This document shows, piece by piece, positions 7,444 through 17,164 of a stretch of DNA of 40,197 bases; the stretch's first letter is position 1; each line of letters starts with the position of its first letter. The stretch spans positions 1 through 40,197 of the forward strand of contig JAMPFM010000024.1 of NCBI GenBank assembly GCA_023664455.1. The letters run 5' to 3'. A program made the translations under genes and the position numbers. A model generated the notes under the pieces. That model ran no database searches. It was not told where the DNA came from and saw only the letters and a list, made by a program, of their open reading frames with translations. The stretch is from Blautia sp. (lineage in GTDB: Bacteria; Bacillota; Clostridia; Lachnospirales; Lachnospiraceae).

Positions 7444-8613
7444 TTAGAGACAACTCATATAATAAGCATATAAATTCTGATAGGTTTCCGCATTGAAGTG
7501 AAGACCGTCCACAAGTTTATAACCGATGGCGTTTAAATAGCCGTGGGAGTCTATCCAGTGGACATTGGCGCTGAGTCCCCCCTGCATCTGGGCATTGAAG
7601 TATTCTATCTGTTCTTCCGTGACATAGGGATTGTCCCAGACCGGATTGACAGAGGAATAATAGACGGTGGCGCCTTTTCCTACCCACTCTTCCGCCTTGG
7701 CATTGACGAGGCTCAGATAATTCTTTAAGTTGCCGGGGTCGTTCACGCCTAAGTTAATCAGGATTTTGGAACCCTTGCCGACGACGCTGTCGATGCGGGC
7801 GATAGCGTTTTCGTTAAACCATTGATACCCTTTCCCGCCTTCAGCAATCCAGGTGCAGGGATTGTCTCCGACATTGTTTTTCATCTGTACGAATCTGGAA
7901 TCCCCTACCAAAATAACACCTGCTACGCTTTTGACTTCAACCACCGGTTCTACTGCCGCCGGGGTATCCTGTGGCGATGCTTCCGGCTGGGCGGCGGTTT
8001 CCTGTGCAGTCTCAACGACGGGTTTCTCATCCTGTAAGTATTGGTCGCTGACATAAGCTTTCGTCTCATTATATAAGACTTCATACCAGCCGGTATCCGC
8101 CTGTCCGATGACGCTGACTTCCTGTCCGAGGCGTAATCCGCCGATTCTCTCGAAATCCGTGGAAGGTCCCTTTCTGATATTGACTGAGCTGGTCGAATAC
8201 ATGATTTTAGGTTCGTCCAACGGAGTAACCGTATATTCCGGGAGGGCGTCTTCTTCATCAGCTTCTTTGGCGGCGTCTGTATCCGCGTCGGCGTCCCTGC
8301 CTTTGGCAGCGTCGTCCGCATCGGCGCTTCTTGCCTGAACGCTGTCTGAGAGCGCTTCTACGTCTGCCTGGGCATCTTCATCCGTTCCGGTTCCCTTAGA
8401 CGAGGCGTCCGCAGCGTCTGCATTTTCCGCATCGGAACTATCTGACGAAGTGGCGGCGTCTTCTGCAGCGCCGGCGTCTTCGCCGGAACCATCCGGCGTA
8501 CCTGCTGTATCCGCGGAGGTATCCTGTTCCTGCCCGCTTCCTGATTGTCCGCATCCGGTGAATAGCACGGATAGCATGAGGACGATAAGAAGCAGTGATA
8601 TTGATTTTTTCAT
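7444..8613 (-). CDS. SH3-domain / SGNH-hydrolase-like lipoprotein
   Basis: This 389-residue predicted lipoprotein has a lipobox (LFTG-Cys21). A long Ala/Asp/Ser/Glu-rich linker reaches to about residue 120. A bacterial SH3 domain follows (MYSTSSVNIRKGPSTDFERI...GWYEV). The C-terminal 160 residues resemble an SGNH/GDSL hydrolase: GDS (Ser239), GVND (Asn291) and DGLH (Asp369, His372). The SH3 domain should bind cell wall and the SGNH domain could remove acyl groups from glycans, both acting outside the membrane. The substrate is unknown. The start used is the ATG with AAAGGAG about 9 nt upstream; in-frame upstream ATGs at 8619 and 8661 are less likely because they lack good spacing or extend past the signal peptide. 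Confidence 0.8.
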   Translation of the reverse strand: MKKSISLLLIVLMLSVLFTGCGQSGSGQEQDTSADTAGTPDGSGEDAGAAEDAATSSDSSDAENADAADASSKGTGTDEDAQADVEALSDSVQARSADADDAAKGRDADADTDAAKEADEEDALPEYTVTPLDEPKIMYSTSSVNIRKGPSTDFERIGGLRLGQEVSVIGQADTGWYEVLYNETKAYVSDQYLQDEKPVVETAQETAAQPEASPQDTPAAVEPVVEVKSVAGVILVGDSRFVQMKNNVGDNPCTWIAEGGKGYQWFNENAIARIDSVVGKGSKILINLGVNDPGNLKNYLSLVNAKAEEWVGKGATVYYSSVNPVWDNPYVTEEQIEYFNAQMQGGLSANVHWIDSHGYLNAIGYKLVDGLHFNAETYQNLYAYYMSCL

Positions 8614-8668
8614 TCGCATGTGCTCCTTTGAAAACAATTTTTGAATGTCCGTGTATGACATATGGGTT

Positions 8669-8697
8669 ATTATACCAGATAATTGCGGTTTTTGTAG
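8669..8697 (-). promoter_or_regulatory. Promoter of the SGNH lipoprotein with AGATAATTGC element
   Basis: On the minus strand an extended -10 TGGTATAAT lies at 8677-8669, with a poor -35. The sequence at 8677-8697 (AGATAATTGCGG then TTTTTGTAG) resembles the tandem units at 5821-5924 and covers the spacer and -35 region of this promoter. Confidence 0.45.
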
Positions 8698-8881
8698 CCT
8701 TTTTTCCTGCTTTTACGCAGAAATTTATCGCATTAGCCGGAAATCACGTCCGCCGCCATCAATTTTCTATCTTCTTTAGTAGCCAAAAAAAACACATTAT
8801 GTTACAATAAAAGAAGTATCTGTGTCCTGCCGTAGAAAAATGGGGAAATTCCGGGCGGATACAGCGAGAGGAGAGAAGCGG

Positions 8882-10159
8882 ATGAGAAGAAAAACTTTAA
8901 AGGGTATGGCTGTCGCGGCATTGTTCGGGCTGCTGCTGACGGGATGCGCCGGAGAAACCCAGTCTGGGACGGAAATTTCTAACGGTGCGGAAAGCGCAGG
9001 AAGTACGGCAGATTCCACGCAGGAAGGTACGGTATCGCTGAAGGTATGGACGCAGGATACGGAAATCGCACAGGAAATGGTGGATAATTTCGTAAAGGAG
9101 CATGCCGGGGAAGCGCAATTTGACATTCTGGTGGAAAGCAATACAGACGCGGATTCGAGGGATATCATTTTAAATGACGTCCACAGTGCGGCGGATGTGT
9201 TTATTTTCCCGGATGACCAGTTAAACACTTTGGTTGCAGGGGGCGTGCTGTCGAGAGTGCCCAATGCGGAAGAGATTCAGAAAGCGAATCTGGAAGGCGC
9301 GGTAAATGCGGCGACGATTCTGGATACGGTATACGCTTATCCGATTACTGCGGATAACGGGTATTTTCTATATTATAATAAGGATTATTTTACGGAACAG
9401 GACGTGCAGACGCTGGATAGGATTCTGGAAGTAGCGGCGGAAAATGAGAAAAAGTTTTCCATGATTTGGGGTTCTGGCTGGTATCTGTACTCCTTTTTCG
9501 GCAATACGGGGCTGGAATTTGGCATCAATGAAGACGGCGTGACCAATTATTGCAACTGGAATACGACAGAGGGCGCGATTACGGGTGCGGATGTGGTAAG
9601 CTCCATGATGGATATTGCGGCTCATCCGGGCTTTTTGCAGGCGACGGAAGGCGATATGATGGAGGGCGTGCAAGATGGTAGGGTGATTGCTTTCATCAGC
9701 GGCGGATGGAATGTGGACGGCGTTATAGCGGCATGGGGCAGCGATTACGGCGCGGTCAAGCTGCCGACTTATACCTGCGCGGGGCAGCAGGTACAGATGT
9801 CTTCTTTCGTCGGCTATAAACTGATAGGCGTCGATGCCAACGGCGAACATGTGGAATGGGCGCATAAGCTGGCGGATTACATGAGCAATGAGCAGAATCA
9901 GATGCTGCGTTTTGAAAAGCGTATGCAGGGACCTTCCAATATCAATGCGGCGGCTTCCGACGCCTTAAACGACGTTCCCGCGATTCAGGCGGTTATCGCC
10001 CAATCGGAACACGGCGTTTTGCAGCGGGTAGGTAACGCTTATTGGACGCCCACGGAACAGTTTGGTCTCAATCTGGCTGCGGGTAATCCAGAGGGCGCTT
10101 CCCCGCAGGAGCTGATTGATAATCTGGTAACGGCAATCACTGCTTCGGCGGTCAATTAG
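8882..10159 (+). CDS. Maltose-type extracellular solute-binding lipoprotein
   Basis: This 425-residue family 1 solute-binding protein has a lipobox (LLTG-Cys22), a short Ser/Thr/Glu linker and a MalE-like fold pattern: SLKVWTQ at the start of the mature domain, [10 protein letters not shown], then [27 protein letters not shown], and the C-terminal [10 protein letters not shown]. It is expected to bind maltose or maltodextrin-like sugars outside the membrane. No permease or ATPase genes accompany it. A chemoreceptor gene starts 28 bp after its stop, so it may also, or only, present ligand to that receptor. The start used is ATG 8882, just before the signal peptide and after a GAGAGGAGAG site; an upstream in-frame ATG at 8822 adds only an unlikely 20-residue extension. 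Confidence 0.85.
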   Translation: MRRKTLKGMAVAALFGLLLTGCAGETQSGTEISNGAESAGSTADSTQEGTVSLKVWTQDTEIAQEMVDNFVKEHAGEAQFDILVESNTDADSRDIILNDVHSAADVFIFPDDQLNTLVAGGVLSRVPNAEEIQKANLEGAVNAATILDTVYAYPITADNGYFLYYNKDYFTEQDVQTLDRILEVAAENEKKFSMIWGSGWYLYSFFGNTGLEFGINEDGVTNYCNWNTTEGAITGADVVSSMMDIAAHPGFLQATEGDMMEGVQDGRVIAFISGGWNVDGVIAAWGSDYGAVKLPTYTCAGQQVQMSSFVGYKLIGVDANGEHVEWAHKLADYMSNEQNQMLRFEKRMQGPSNINAAASDALNDVPAIQAVIAQSEHGVLQRVGNAYWTPTEQFGLNLAAGNPEGASPQELIDNLVTAITASAVN

Positions 10160-10187
10160 ACAGGTTCGGACGAAGAAAGGAGAAAGT

Positions 10188-11954
10188 TTGGAAATGAGCA
10201 AAACGCAAAGCAATAACACCACAAACAGCAACCGGCGAATAAGCACAAGTGTTATTTTATTGATTCCCGTATTTATCATCGGGATTGTAGCCATTATTTC
10301 CAACGTGATTTCGGTTCTGAGCATTCAGGGAATCAATGCCGGAGCGTCCCAGATTGCGGACGAATATATGACGGGCATCACGGAGCTTGCGGAAATTCAG
10401 AAAGAAACGCAGGAAATACATAAAATAGGGCTTTCCCATATCATCGCCACGGATTTACAGACGATGGTCTCGCTGATAGACGAGATACGGGAAGACGAAG
10501 CATCGCTGGATACTTCTTTACAGGAGTTTGAAAAATATATTACGGCGGAACAGAAAGGCAATTATGAGACGCTGTTAGAGAATTATGAAGGCTTGAAATG
10601 GGAAATAGCAAGTGTTATGGGATTCAGCGCCCACGGAAACAATGAAAGCGCCTACGCCCTGGCAAACGGTGCAGTGGCGGAATATGCGGCGGCAATGCAG
10701 AACAGCATCGATCTGTTGTCAGAGGACATGCAGCAGCGGGCACAGGCAGCAAGGGTGCAGCAGAATGACACTTACCGTCAGGCTCTGGTTCTGAGCATGG
10801 TATTTATCGTTATCAGCGCGATTGCGTTAGTGTATACGCTTGTCAGCGTGTTTGGCATGGTTATCCGTCCGTTGGGCAAGACGCAGCATGAAATCGTGGA
10901 CATTATTTCGGCGATAGACAGACGGGAAGGCGATTTGACCCAGCGTGTGACGATTTTTCAAAACCGCGAGATTGCTGCGGTGGGCAATGGTATCAATGTC
11001 TTTATGGGAAAATTACAGGATATTTTCAAAGTTATCACCGATAATTCCGTGAAAATGGAAAGCGTCGTCAACGAAGTGCGGGACAGCGTGCTGACATCTA
11101 ACAGAAGCGTTGCTGATTTGTCTTCCATGACGGAAGAATTGTCATCCACAATGGAAGAAATGTCTTCCAGCGCAGCCTTGATTAACTCGAATGCTGCGGA
11201 AGTGAAACAGGAAGTCAGCGCCATCGTAGGGCAGACGGAAGATATCAGACAGTATACGATAGAGATGAAAGCCCATGCAAACAGCATGGAAGATTCGGCG
11301 CATACGACGATGAAGGCGGCGGAAGAAAAAGTCAATCAGATTCTGGAAGTGCTGGAACAGGCGATTAAAGAGAGTGAAAGCGTGGACCAGGTCAACAATC
11401 TGACCAACGATATTTTAAGCATCGCCAGCAAGACCAACCTTTTGTCCTTAAACGCTTCCATCGAAGCGGCGCGCGCCGGCGAGGCGGGCAAGGGATTTGC
11501 GGTAGTGGCTTCCGAAATCAGCCAGCTTTCCACGGCAAGCCAGGCGGCGGCAAACCGGATTCAGAGTATCAACAGCGTCGTCATCCAGGCGGTCAACAAT
11601 TTGGCGGACAATGCCCAGGAGCTGGTAGATTATCTGAATACCTCTATTTTACCGGAATTTAAAAACTTCGCGCTGGGCGGTACGGAATATCAGGGCAAAG
11701 CGGCGTATATCGAAAACAGGATGTGCGACTTTACGGAGCGGATGGACGGTCTGCAGGGCACGATAGAAGAGATTGCGGATTCCATCGATTTGATTACGCG
11801 TTCCATCGACGAAGGCGTCAAGGGCGTGGGCAGTGCGGCGGAAAGCACGCAGACGCTGCTTGAAGACATGGAAAGCATTGCACAGCATATGGACGATAAT
11901 CAGTCGATTGCAGTCAGCCTGAAACGGGAAACAGAAGTGTTTAAGCAGTTATAG
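10188..11954 (+). CDS. Methyl-accepting chemotaxis protein
   Basis: This 588-residue chemoreceptor has a first membrane helix near residues 20-42, an extracellular mostly helical sensor of about 155 residues that looks like a four-helix bundle, a second membrane helix near 200-222, a HAMP domain, and a cytoplasmic signalling hairpin with the conserved [20 protein letters not shown] tip. No C-terminal receptor-methylation pentapeptide is present. The start is either TTG 10188 (5 nt after AAGGAG) or ATG 10194 (11 nt). It lies 28 bp after the solute-binding protein gene, so the two are probably one transcript, and the binding protein may be its ligand carrier. A strong terminator follows. Confidence 0.87.
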   Translation: MEMSKTQSNNTTNSNRRISTSVILLIPVFIIGIVAIISNVISVLSIQGINAGASQIADEYMTGITELAEIQKETQEIHKIGLSHIIATDLQTMVSLIDEIREDEASLDTSLQEFEKYITAEQKGNYETLLENYEGLKWEIASVMGFSAHGNNESAYALANGAVAEYAAAMQNSIDLLSEDMQQRAQAARVQQNDTYRQALVLSMVFIVISAIALVYTLVSVFGMVIRPLGKTQHEIVDIISAIDRREGDLTQRVTIFQNREIAAVGNGINVFMGKLQDIFKVITDNSVKMESVVNEVRDSVLTSNRSVADLSSMTEELSSTMEEMSSSAALINSNAAEVKQEVSAIVGQTEDIRQYTIEMKAHANSMEDSAHTTMKAAEEKVNQILEVLEQAIKESESVDQVNNLTNDILSIASKTNLLSLNASIEAARAGEAGKGFAVVASEISQLSTASQAAANRIQSINSVVIQAVNNLADNAQELVDYLNTSILPEFKNFALGGTEYQGKAAYIENRMCDFTERMDGLQGTIEEIADSIDLITRSIDEGVKGVGSAAESTQTLLEDMESIAQHMDDNQSIAVSLKRETEVFKQL

Positions 11955-12005
11955 GCAAGTGGAGCAGTCAGTCAGGCTCTCTTTGAAGAAAGAAATTTGG
12001 AAAAC

Positions 12006-12064
12006 GCCCCCTGTCATAAGAAGCGGAAACCGGAAAGCTTCTCTATGGCAGGGGGTATTTTTTT
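12006..12064 (+). terminator. Rho-independent terminator after the chemoreceptor gene
   Basis: CCCCCTG (12007-12013) pairs with CAGGGGG (12049-12055), with inner GAAGC/GCTTC pairing, and is followed by a run of seven T after GTA. It ends the binding protein/chemoreceptor transcript. Confidence 0.85.
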
Positions 12065-12157
12065 GCCCTGCTATAGGAAATTGTCTGTCCTGCGGCATGA
12101 AATTCAGCATAAAACCCATGATATTGTAGTCGTTTTGCAAAGTTCTACTAGAAGTTG

Positions 12158-12186
12158 TTGACTTGACAAGTAAACCGTTTTATAAT
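12158..12186 (+). promoter_or_regulatory. Promoter of the pilus operon
   Basis: TTGACT (12158-12163) and a perfect TATAAT (12181-12186) have 17-bp spacing. An imperfect palindrome at 12140-12156, directly upstream of the -35, is a candidate regulator site. The start point near 12193 leaves an 80-nt leader. Confidence 0.65.
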
Positions 12187-12274
12187 GATATTTGAATAAT
12201 TATATCTTATCATGTCGAAAATTAGTAAATCATTGTAACCGGGATAAAAAGCCATAGAAAAGGGTACATGGATA

Positions 12275-15200
12275 ATGAACGAAGCGAAAGAAAAGAGTCT
12301 CACGAAGCGTCTGTTCGCCATATTCCTTTTGATACTTGCTCTGTCAGTCATGATAGGAATGCCGGATAGCGCCATGAAGCGGGGGATTGCGCCCCAGAGC
12401 GTCCGGGCGGATGAGAAAAACGGGAAGGTCACAATCAGGGTCATCCATGAGTTTAATAACGGCGCAGAAGTGATTCTGCAGAAAAAAGACGCAGAAGGAG
12501 ATGCTTATACTGATGTAAGCACGGTTTCCATCGGGACTGCGGTGGGAAATTTCGTGTATGATTTGGATAGTACGGAGTATGACAGTTTTTATATTAAAGA
12601 AGTGGGCGATAACAGAGATGGCAACAAAACCGAATCGGTAACTACCGAGACGCTGATTGGCAAAAAGGGCGTCTATGGAAGCTCTTTTGCCGTGAAGCAT
12701 GGCGGCTGGATAAATGAATCGACGCGCCGCTCGGTGTCCTTTGGCGTTCCGATTTTCATTAAGCATGATTTTACGGGAGGGGCGTCAGTCTGTTATGTAA
12801 AAGGAAATACATGGGTAGAGACGGAAGCTCTGCCCTCGGATGGGACGCTGCTCTTTGATTTGGAGTCTTCGGACTATGACGGGTTTTATATAGAGGAAAC
12901 AGGAACCACGAATGTTGCGAATAAAACAGAGGTTTTAGATAGTGAGAAAATAACTGCCGCCCTCGGTGATAGCGAAAATTCATCGGGGGGGGGTATTTTT
13001 CTCACGGCGATTGTAGGCGGCTATGAAGCAAATACCCTAAGAACACTGGAATTATTAGAGCCAGGCAGCAGTATTGCGGATACGAGCCTGAATATCCCGC
13101 AGGGCGAATTTAAGAAAGAGGATGGAATCTGGTATGTCAATTCCACCTTTTATGATTATTATTCTGACTTAGAGCTGGAAGGGAAGAACCGGAAGACGGT
13201 TTCGGACGATAACATGGGCGGCGACGGAAGCAGCCATAGAATACAGGCGAAGAAGTTTAATGAGGCAATCGCCGCCTATTTCCGGGATACGTCGCTGGCT
13301 ACGAGCAGCTGGCAGTCGCCCCTGTATTTCGGGGAATTTACCAAGGCTGACGCTTACTTCAACGGATTACTGAATTTTAAGTTTGATAACAATAATGGAA
13401 GTGATAATCAAGGCGCCCGTCTGGGTCTGGTCAACAGCCAATTAATCGGCGACAAGCTGATGATGGGTACGGACAACGACGGCAAAGGGGTAGAAGCGCC
13501 CTATTTTAATAAACAGTTTCTGCGGGGCGATAACTCTTTACAGACAAACATCGGGTATGTGTTTGAAAACATCTCGTTTCCTTTTGTAAAGGATACGGCG
13601 ACGGGGTACTGGGAGTTTGAAAGCTATGATGCAGCCCAGACGCTGCGTATGAAGCAGACGGCGGAAGGCAAATATTTTCTGGACAGGGTGGGCGCTGCCA
13701 ACAGCGTTCATGGACATACGGCATATGTTGCGACTGGGCAAAGTAATTTTTTCCCATTTAATGACAACTCAGAATCTGGACAACCCACCAGATTAAACTA
13801 TGCCTTCGGTATGAGACTGGATATTCCCTTCTATATGACGGCGAATGGTATGGTAAAGGTAAAGCAGGGGGAGGAAATTGTCGAGAAGGATATCGAATTT
13901 ACTTTCAGGGGCGACGACGATATCTGGGTATTTATCGACGGAAATCTGATACTGGACATCGGCGGAGATCATGGCGCAGTAGATGGGAGCATCAATTTTG
14001 CCAAGGGTGAGGCAGTTACGACAGGATGCAGTTCAACAGGCAAAGGAACCTTTACAACCTCTTTTGAGCAGCTGGATTCTTCCAGGCAGCATGTACTGAC
14101 CATGTTTTATATGGAGCGCGGTCTCTGGGAATCCAATATGTATATTTCCTTTAACTTCCCCAAAACCAACAACCTGGAAGTCGAAAAAGAGGTTGTTACC
14201 ACCGGGGCGGACGGGCAGAGTCTGGTCAATGAAGAGTTTGAGGAAGCCATGAAAAGGTTAAAGACGGAGGTAAGCTTCCCCATCGCCATGCAGAATATGA
14301 TTACAAGCGGGCTTGCTTTTGATATCCAGACTGCGAATGAGGCATTAAAATGGGATTACGATAAGATTACTTCATCGACGCCTGTAGGGCAGTTTGTAAA
14401 GCCGGCGGATGGTTCCGAATTAGCGCTTGTAACAGCGGATATTCCGGGGAATAGCGATGGCAGCAGGGACTGTGTGCTGAAATACCGGTATCCGGGCGAG
14501 AAAAAATATACAGACGGGCAGGATGTTACAGATGGCCGTTCTTTTCTGTTGCAAAATATTGGCGTCGGGAGTCTGGACGATACTGCTGCCACGAGGGTGA
14601 AGCAGGACGGATATCTGGAACTGGACGCCTATCTGGACGCAGCGACGGGCGCGGGGGCTCCTTTCGTGGCGTTAATCGACGGGGCAGGAAACCGCATCGG
14701 CGTGTGGGCGAATGAATCGACGGTTGTGGGGACCCGCGGTCTGATGCAGTCAGGAAGCTGGACCAGTCTCAGAATCTATCTTTCCCAGATGCAGAAATTG
14801 AAGAAACTCGACGGTTCGGAAAGCGGGGAGTTTCAATATACGAATATCGCGAGTATCCAGTTTGCCTATTGGGACGATAAACCGGTGTACATCGACAATA
14901 TCACGCTGAATGCGCCGCCAATCTATCTGGAGGACAGCGGTTTTGAAAAAGAACAGGACAAGATACCGGACTACGGCTCCCACGACAGCCGGGGATTAAA
15001 GCCGATAAACGGCGCGAAATACAGTATGGGCGGTAAGGACTACTATGTGGAATCCGGGCGCATTCATCTAAAAGATGACCAGTCGGCAATCTTTTCAGAC
15101 CAATTCAGGCGCAACAGTTATCTCATGATTCAGGAAGAGTGCGACGAAAACGTTTTCGATGTGACGTGGACCTTGTCGGAAAGCGGCAGGACGGTGCGGC

Positions 15201-17164
15201 AGGGTTCGGGAACCGGCGCAGAAGATGAACGGGAAAGGGACAAGAACTTAACGGATCCTAAAGACCTCGGTAAACCGGCCAATGTAAATACCATCCTTTT
15301 CTGGACTTATGAGGAAGGGGCGAGCGATACCCAATATTTTGATTTGAAATTAAAGTATACCAATACCATCAAAACCGGTTCCCTGGAAATCAGTAAATGG
15401 GTGAAGGTGTCGGAAGGCAGCCTGATAAACCAGGAAAATCTGATTGATGTAACGATTCCCTATACCATTCGGGTTACTTTTTCCAATGTGGGGGGTATGT
15501 ACCTCGAAGGAAGCGTCAACGATTACGGGGAGTATGAATCCGACCAGGAAGTCGTCATGGAGCAGGATATTTTCTTAAAGCCGGGTCAGTCCGTATTTAG
15601 GATTACGGGAATCCCGGCAGGGACGGAGTACCGCGTCGAGGAAATCCAGACGGCGGGCGACGATTTTCCTTTACTGAACGCCGGACTGGAAAGGGACGAT
15701 TTTTCCCTCTCGGAAATGTATCAAGTAGATGGCGGAAACGATACGGGCGAGTTTGACGCCGCCAAGAAATGCTATCGCGGCACGATTATCGCAGATGAAG
15801 GCGAGGAAATTGTAGATAAAATCGTGGTTGTAAACGATATCAATCCTGTCATAGAGATGGCGGAAATGGGCGGAGAGAAGCTATGGGAGTTGGGCGATAA
15901 GAATACCCATCTGGGCGCGGCACCACAGGCACAGAGCGTCACGTTGAAACTACAGCGCAGATTCCTGCAGGCTGGAGGAGATAGTGCGAGTGGCGTAACA
16001 TATGAATTTCAGGATGTGGAATATTATCAAAAGAAAGACCCGCCGGAGGCGCCATCCCAGGAAGCCGTGGTAGAGATTCTTTTAACAAAACCGCCGGATG
16101 AGGGAGAGCCAGACACGAAAACCCGGACGCTGCAATGCACCGACGGCAATATCATTACGATAGAAACAAAAGGCTGGGCGTATCATGTGGAAGGTCTGCC
16201 CCTCTATGGAAAGAGCGACGCGGGAAGAAGGCGGAAGTATGAATACCGCTTCGTGGAAACGAAAATCGTAACGGGAGCAAGGGAATTTGATGTGATAAGC
16301 CAAGATGTAAAAGAAGCAGACAATTCCGAAAAGCTGGTTTATCAGGAAAACCAATCGGGCTACCTGGCATCCGGCGGCACCGCAAGCGTGACAGAAAATG
16401 AAGAGGGAGAACAGATAGAATATAACATTACCAATACTTATAACCCGCTGACCAATCTGGAAGTTACGAAAGTATCCGGCGATGACCCACCCAAAGAGAT
16501 GGAGGGGGTTACGCTTCAACTGGAGCGTTACGTCAAAGATGGAGAAAAGTGGAAGAAAGACGATACTTTTGGCGACCGGGAAGTGATAACAGGTGAGGGC
16601 GGCAAGGCATTGTTTGAGGATTTGCCAGATGGGCATTATCGACTGACGGAGACGAAAACCATCGATAATTACAGTCTGTTGGCAAGACCGATAGAGCTGG
16701 TGATAAACCGTGCGGGCGAAAGTACCGCGGAAGGCATGAAGGAAGCGTTAGAGGTAAAGGAAGATAAAGAAAATGGCAAGATGCTCATAACCCTTAAAAT
16801 TTCCAATCAGGGGTTGTTGATGCTTCCAGCCACGGGAGGAAATCTGGTGCTCTATATTCTGGGGGCGGAGTTTTTATCGCTTGCAGGCTGCGGCTTATAT
16901 TTCACCGGCCGGCATTACTGGAAGAAGGAGCCCGGAAAAGAGCAAGAGCCTGAGAGGAAGAAAAAAACCGGAAAAGAACAGGAACCCAAGCGTAAGAAAA
17001 AGGTCGCAAGAAAGCAGAAGACCGAACGAAAGAAGAAATGGAGAAGAAAAAAGGAACCCGGAAGAAAGCGGGAACCGAGAAGGAAAAAGGAACCGAGAAG
17101 AAAAAAGGAACCCAGAAGAAAACGGAAACCCAGAAGAAAATGGAGGCGAAAGAAAGGAGTATGA
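12275..17164 (+). CDS. LPATG-anchored giant adhesin / probable pilus tip protein
   Basis: This 1629-residue surface protein has a signal peptide to about residue 45, then two related N-terminal modules (about 50-135 and 160-235, each ending DL-S-YD-FYI-E). A fibro-slime-type domain (about 275-625) contains FRGDDDIWVFIDGNL and ERGLWESNMYISFNF. Two DUF7601-like segments, a possible carbohydrate-binding beta-sandwich (725-885) and CnaB/SpaA-like domains (near 1405-1490) follow. The sorting motif LPATG is at 1517-1521, followed by a membrane helix and an unusually long 80-residue Lys/Arg/Glu/Pro tail. No WxxxVxVYPK pilin motif was found, so it is more likely a tip or ancillary subunit than the shaft. 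Its stop overlaps the next start as ATGA, indicating translational coupling. Confidence 0.8.
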   Translation: MNEAKEKSLTKRLFAIFLLILALSVMIGMPDSAMKRGIAPQSVRADEKNGKVTIRVIHEFNNGAEVILQKKDAEGDAYTDVSTVSIGTAVGNFVYDLDSTEYDSFYIKEVGDNRDGNKTESVTTETLIGKKGVYGSSFAVKHGGWINESTRRSVSFGVPIFIKHDFTGGASVCYVKGNTWVETEALPSDGTLLFDLESSDYDGFYIEETGTTNVANKTEVLDSEKITAALGDSENSSGGGIFLTAIVGGYEANTLRTLELLEPGSSIADTSLNIPQGEFKKEDGIWYVNSTFYDYYSDLELEGKNRKTVSDDNMGGDGSSHRIQAKKFNEAIAAYFRDTSLATSSWQSPLYFGEFTKADAYFNGLLNFKFDNNNGSDNQGARLGLVNSQLIGDKLMMGTDNDGKGVEAPYFNKQFLRGDNSLQTNIGYVFENISFPFVKDTATGYWEFESYDAAQTLRMKQTAEGKYFLDRVGAANSVHGHTAYVATGQSNFFPFNDNSESGQPTRLNYAFGMRLDIPFYMTANGMVKVKQGEEIVEKDIEFTFRGDDDIWVFIDGNLILDIGGDHGAVDGSINFAKGEAVTTGCSSTGKGTFTTSFEQLDSSRQHVLTMFYMERGLWESNMYISFNFPKTNNLEVEKEVVTTGADGQSLVNEEFEEAMKRLKTEVSFPIAMQNMITSGLAFDIQTANEALKWDYDKITSSTPVGQFVKPADGSELALVTADIPGNSDGSRDCVLKYRYPGEKKYTDGQDVTDGRSFLLQNIGVGSLDDTAATRVKQDGYLELDAYLDAATGAGAPFVALIDGAGNRIGVWANESTVVGTRGLMQSGSWTSLRIYLSQMQKLKKLDGSESGEFQYTNIASIQFAYWDDKPVYIDNITLNAPPIYLEDSGFEKEQDKIPDYGSHDSRGLKPINGAKYSMGGKDYYVESGRIHLKDDQSAIFSDQFRRNSYLMIQEECDENVFDVTWTLSESGRTVRQGSGTGAEDERERDKNLTDPKDLGKPANVNTILFWTYEEGASDTQYFDLKLKYTNTIKTGSLEISKWVKVSEGSLINQENLIDVTIPYTIRVTFSNVGGMYLEGSVNDYGEYESDQEVVMEQDIFLKPGQSVFRITGIPAGTEYRVEEIQTAGDDFPLLNAGLERDDFSLSEMYQVDGGNDTGEFDAAKKCYRGTIIADEGEEIVDKIVVVNDINPVIEMAEMGGEKLWELGDKNTHLGAAPQAQSVTLKLQRRFLQAGGDSASGVTYEFQDVEYYQKKDPPEAPSQEAVVEILLTKPPDEGEPDTKTRTLQCTDGNIITIETKGWAYHVEGLPLYGKSDAGRRRKYEYRFVETKIVTGAREFDVISQDVKEADNSEKLVYQENQSGYLASGGTASVTENEEGEQIEYNITNTYNPLTNLEVTKVSGDDPPKEMEGVTLQLERYVKDGEKWKKDDTFGDREVITGEGGKALFEDLPDGHYRLTETKTIDNYSLLARPIELVINRAGESTAEGMKEALEVKEDKENGKMLITLKISNQGLLMLPATGGNLVLYILGAEFLSLAGCGLYFTGRHYWKKEPGKEQEPERKKKTGKEQEPKRKKKVARKQKTERKKKWRRKKEPGRKREPRRKKEPRRKKEPRRKRKPRRKWRRKKGV
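16917..17160 (+). repeat. Purine-rich, repeat-like DNA encoding the basic tail
   Basis: The + strand here is almost all A and G, with recurring AGAAGAAAAAAGGAACC-type units encoding repeats of RRKKEP. It extends the cytoplasmic tail of the tip protein to 80 residues and runs up to the start of the pilin gene. Such tracts are prone to replication slippage. Confidence 0.7.

Larger units (their letters stand above)
11955..12274. other. Intergenic region before the pilus operon
   Basis: This 320-bp gap contains no convincing gene. It holds the terminator of the chemoreceptor gene (12006-12064), an imperfect palindrome centred on 12148 (TTCTA-C-TAGAA core), and the pilus operon promoter (12158-12186). 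Confidence 0.7.

Noticed and set aside
12163-12186. Perfect TTGACA paired with TATAAT at the pilus operon
   Set aside because: The spacing would be only 12 bp. The overlapping TTGACT at 12158 gives 17 bp and is preferred.
17038-17160. N-terminal extension of the major pilin by 41 residues
   Set aside because: It would place a Lys/Glu-rich repeat ahead of the signal peptide and lies within the tail coding of the previous gene; ATG 17161 or 17173 fits a secreted protein.
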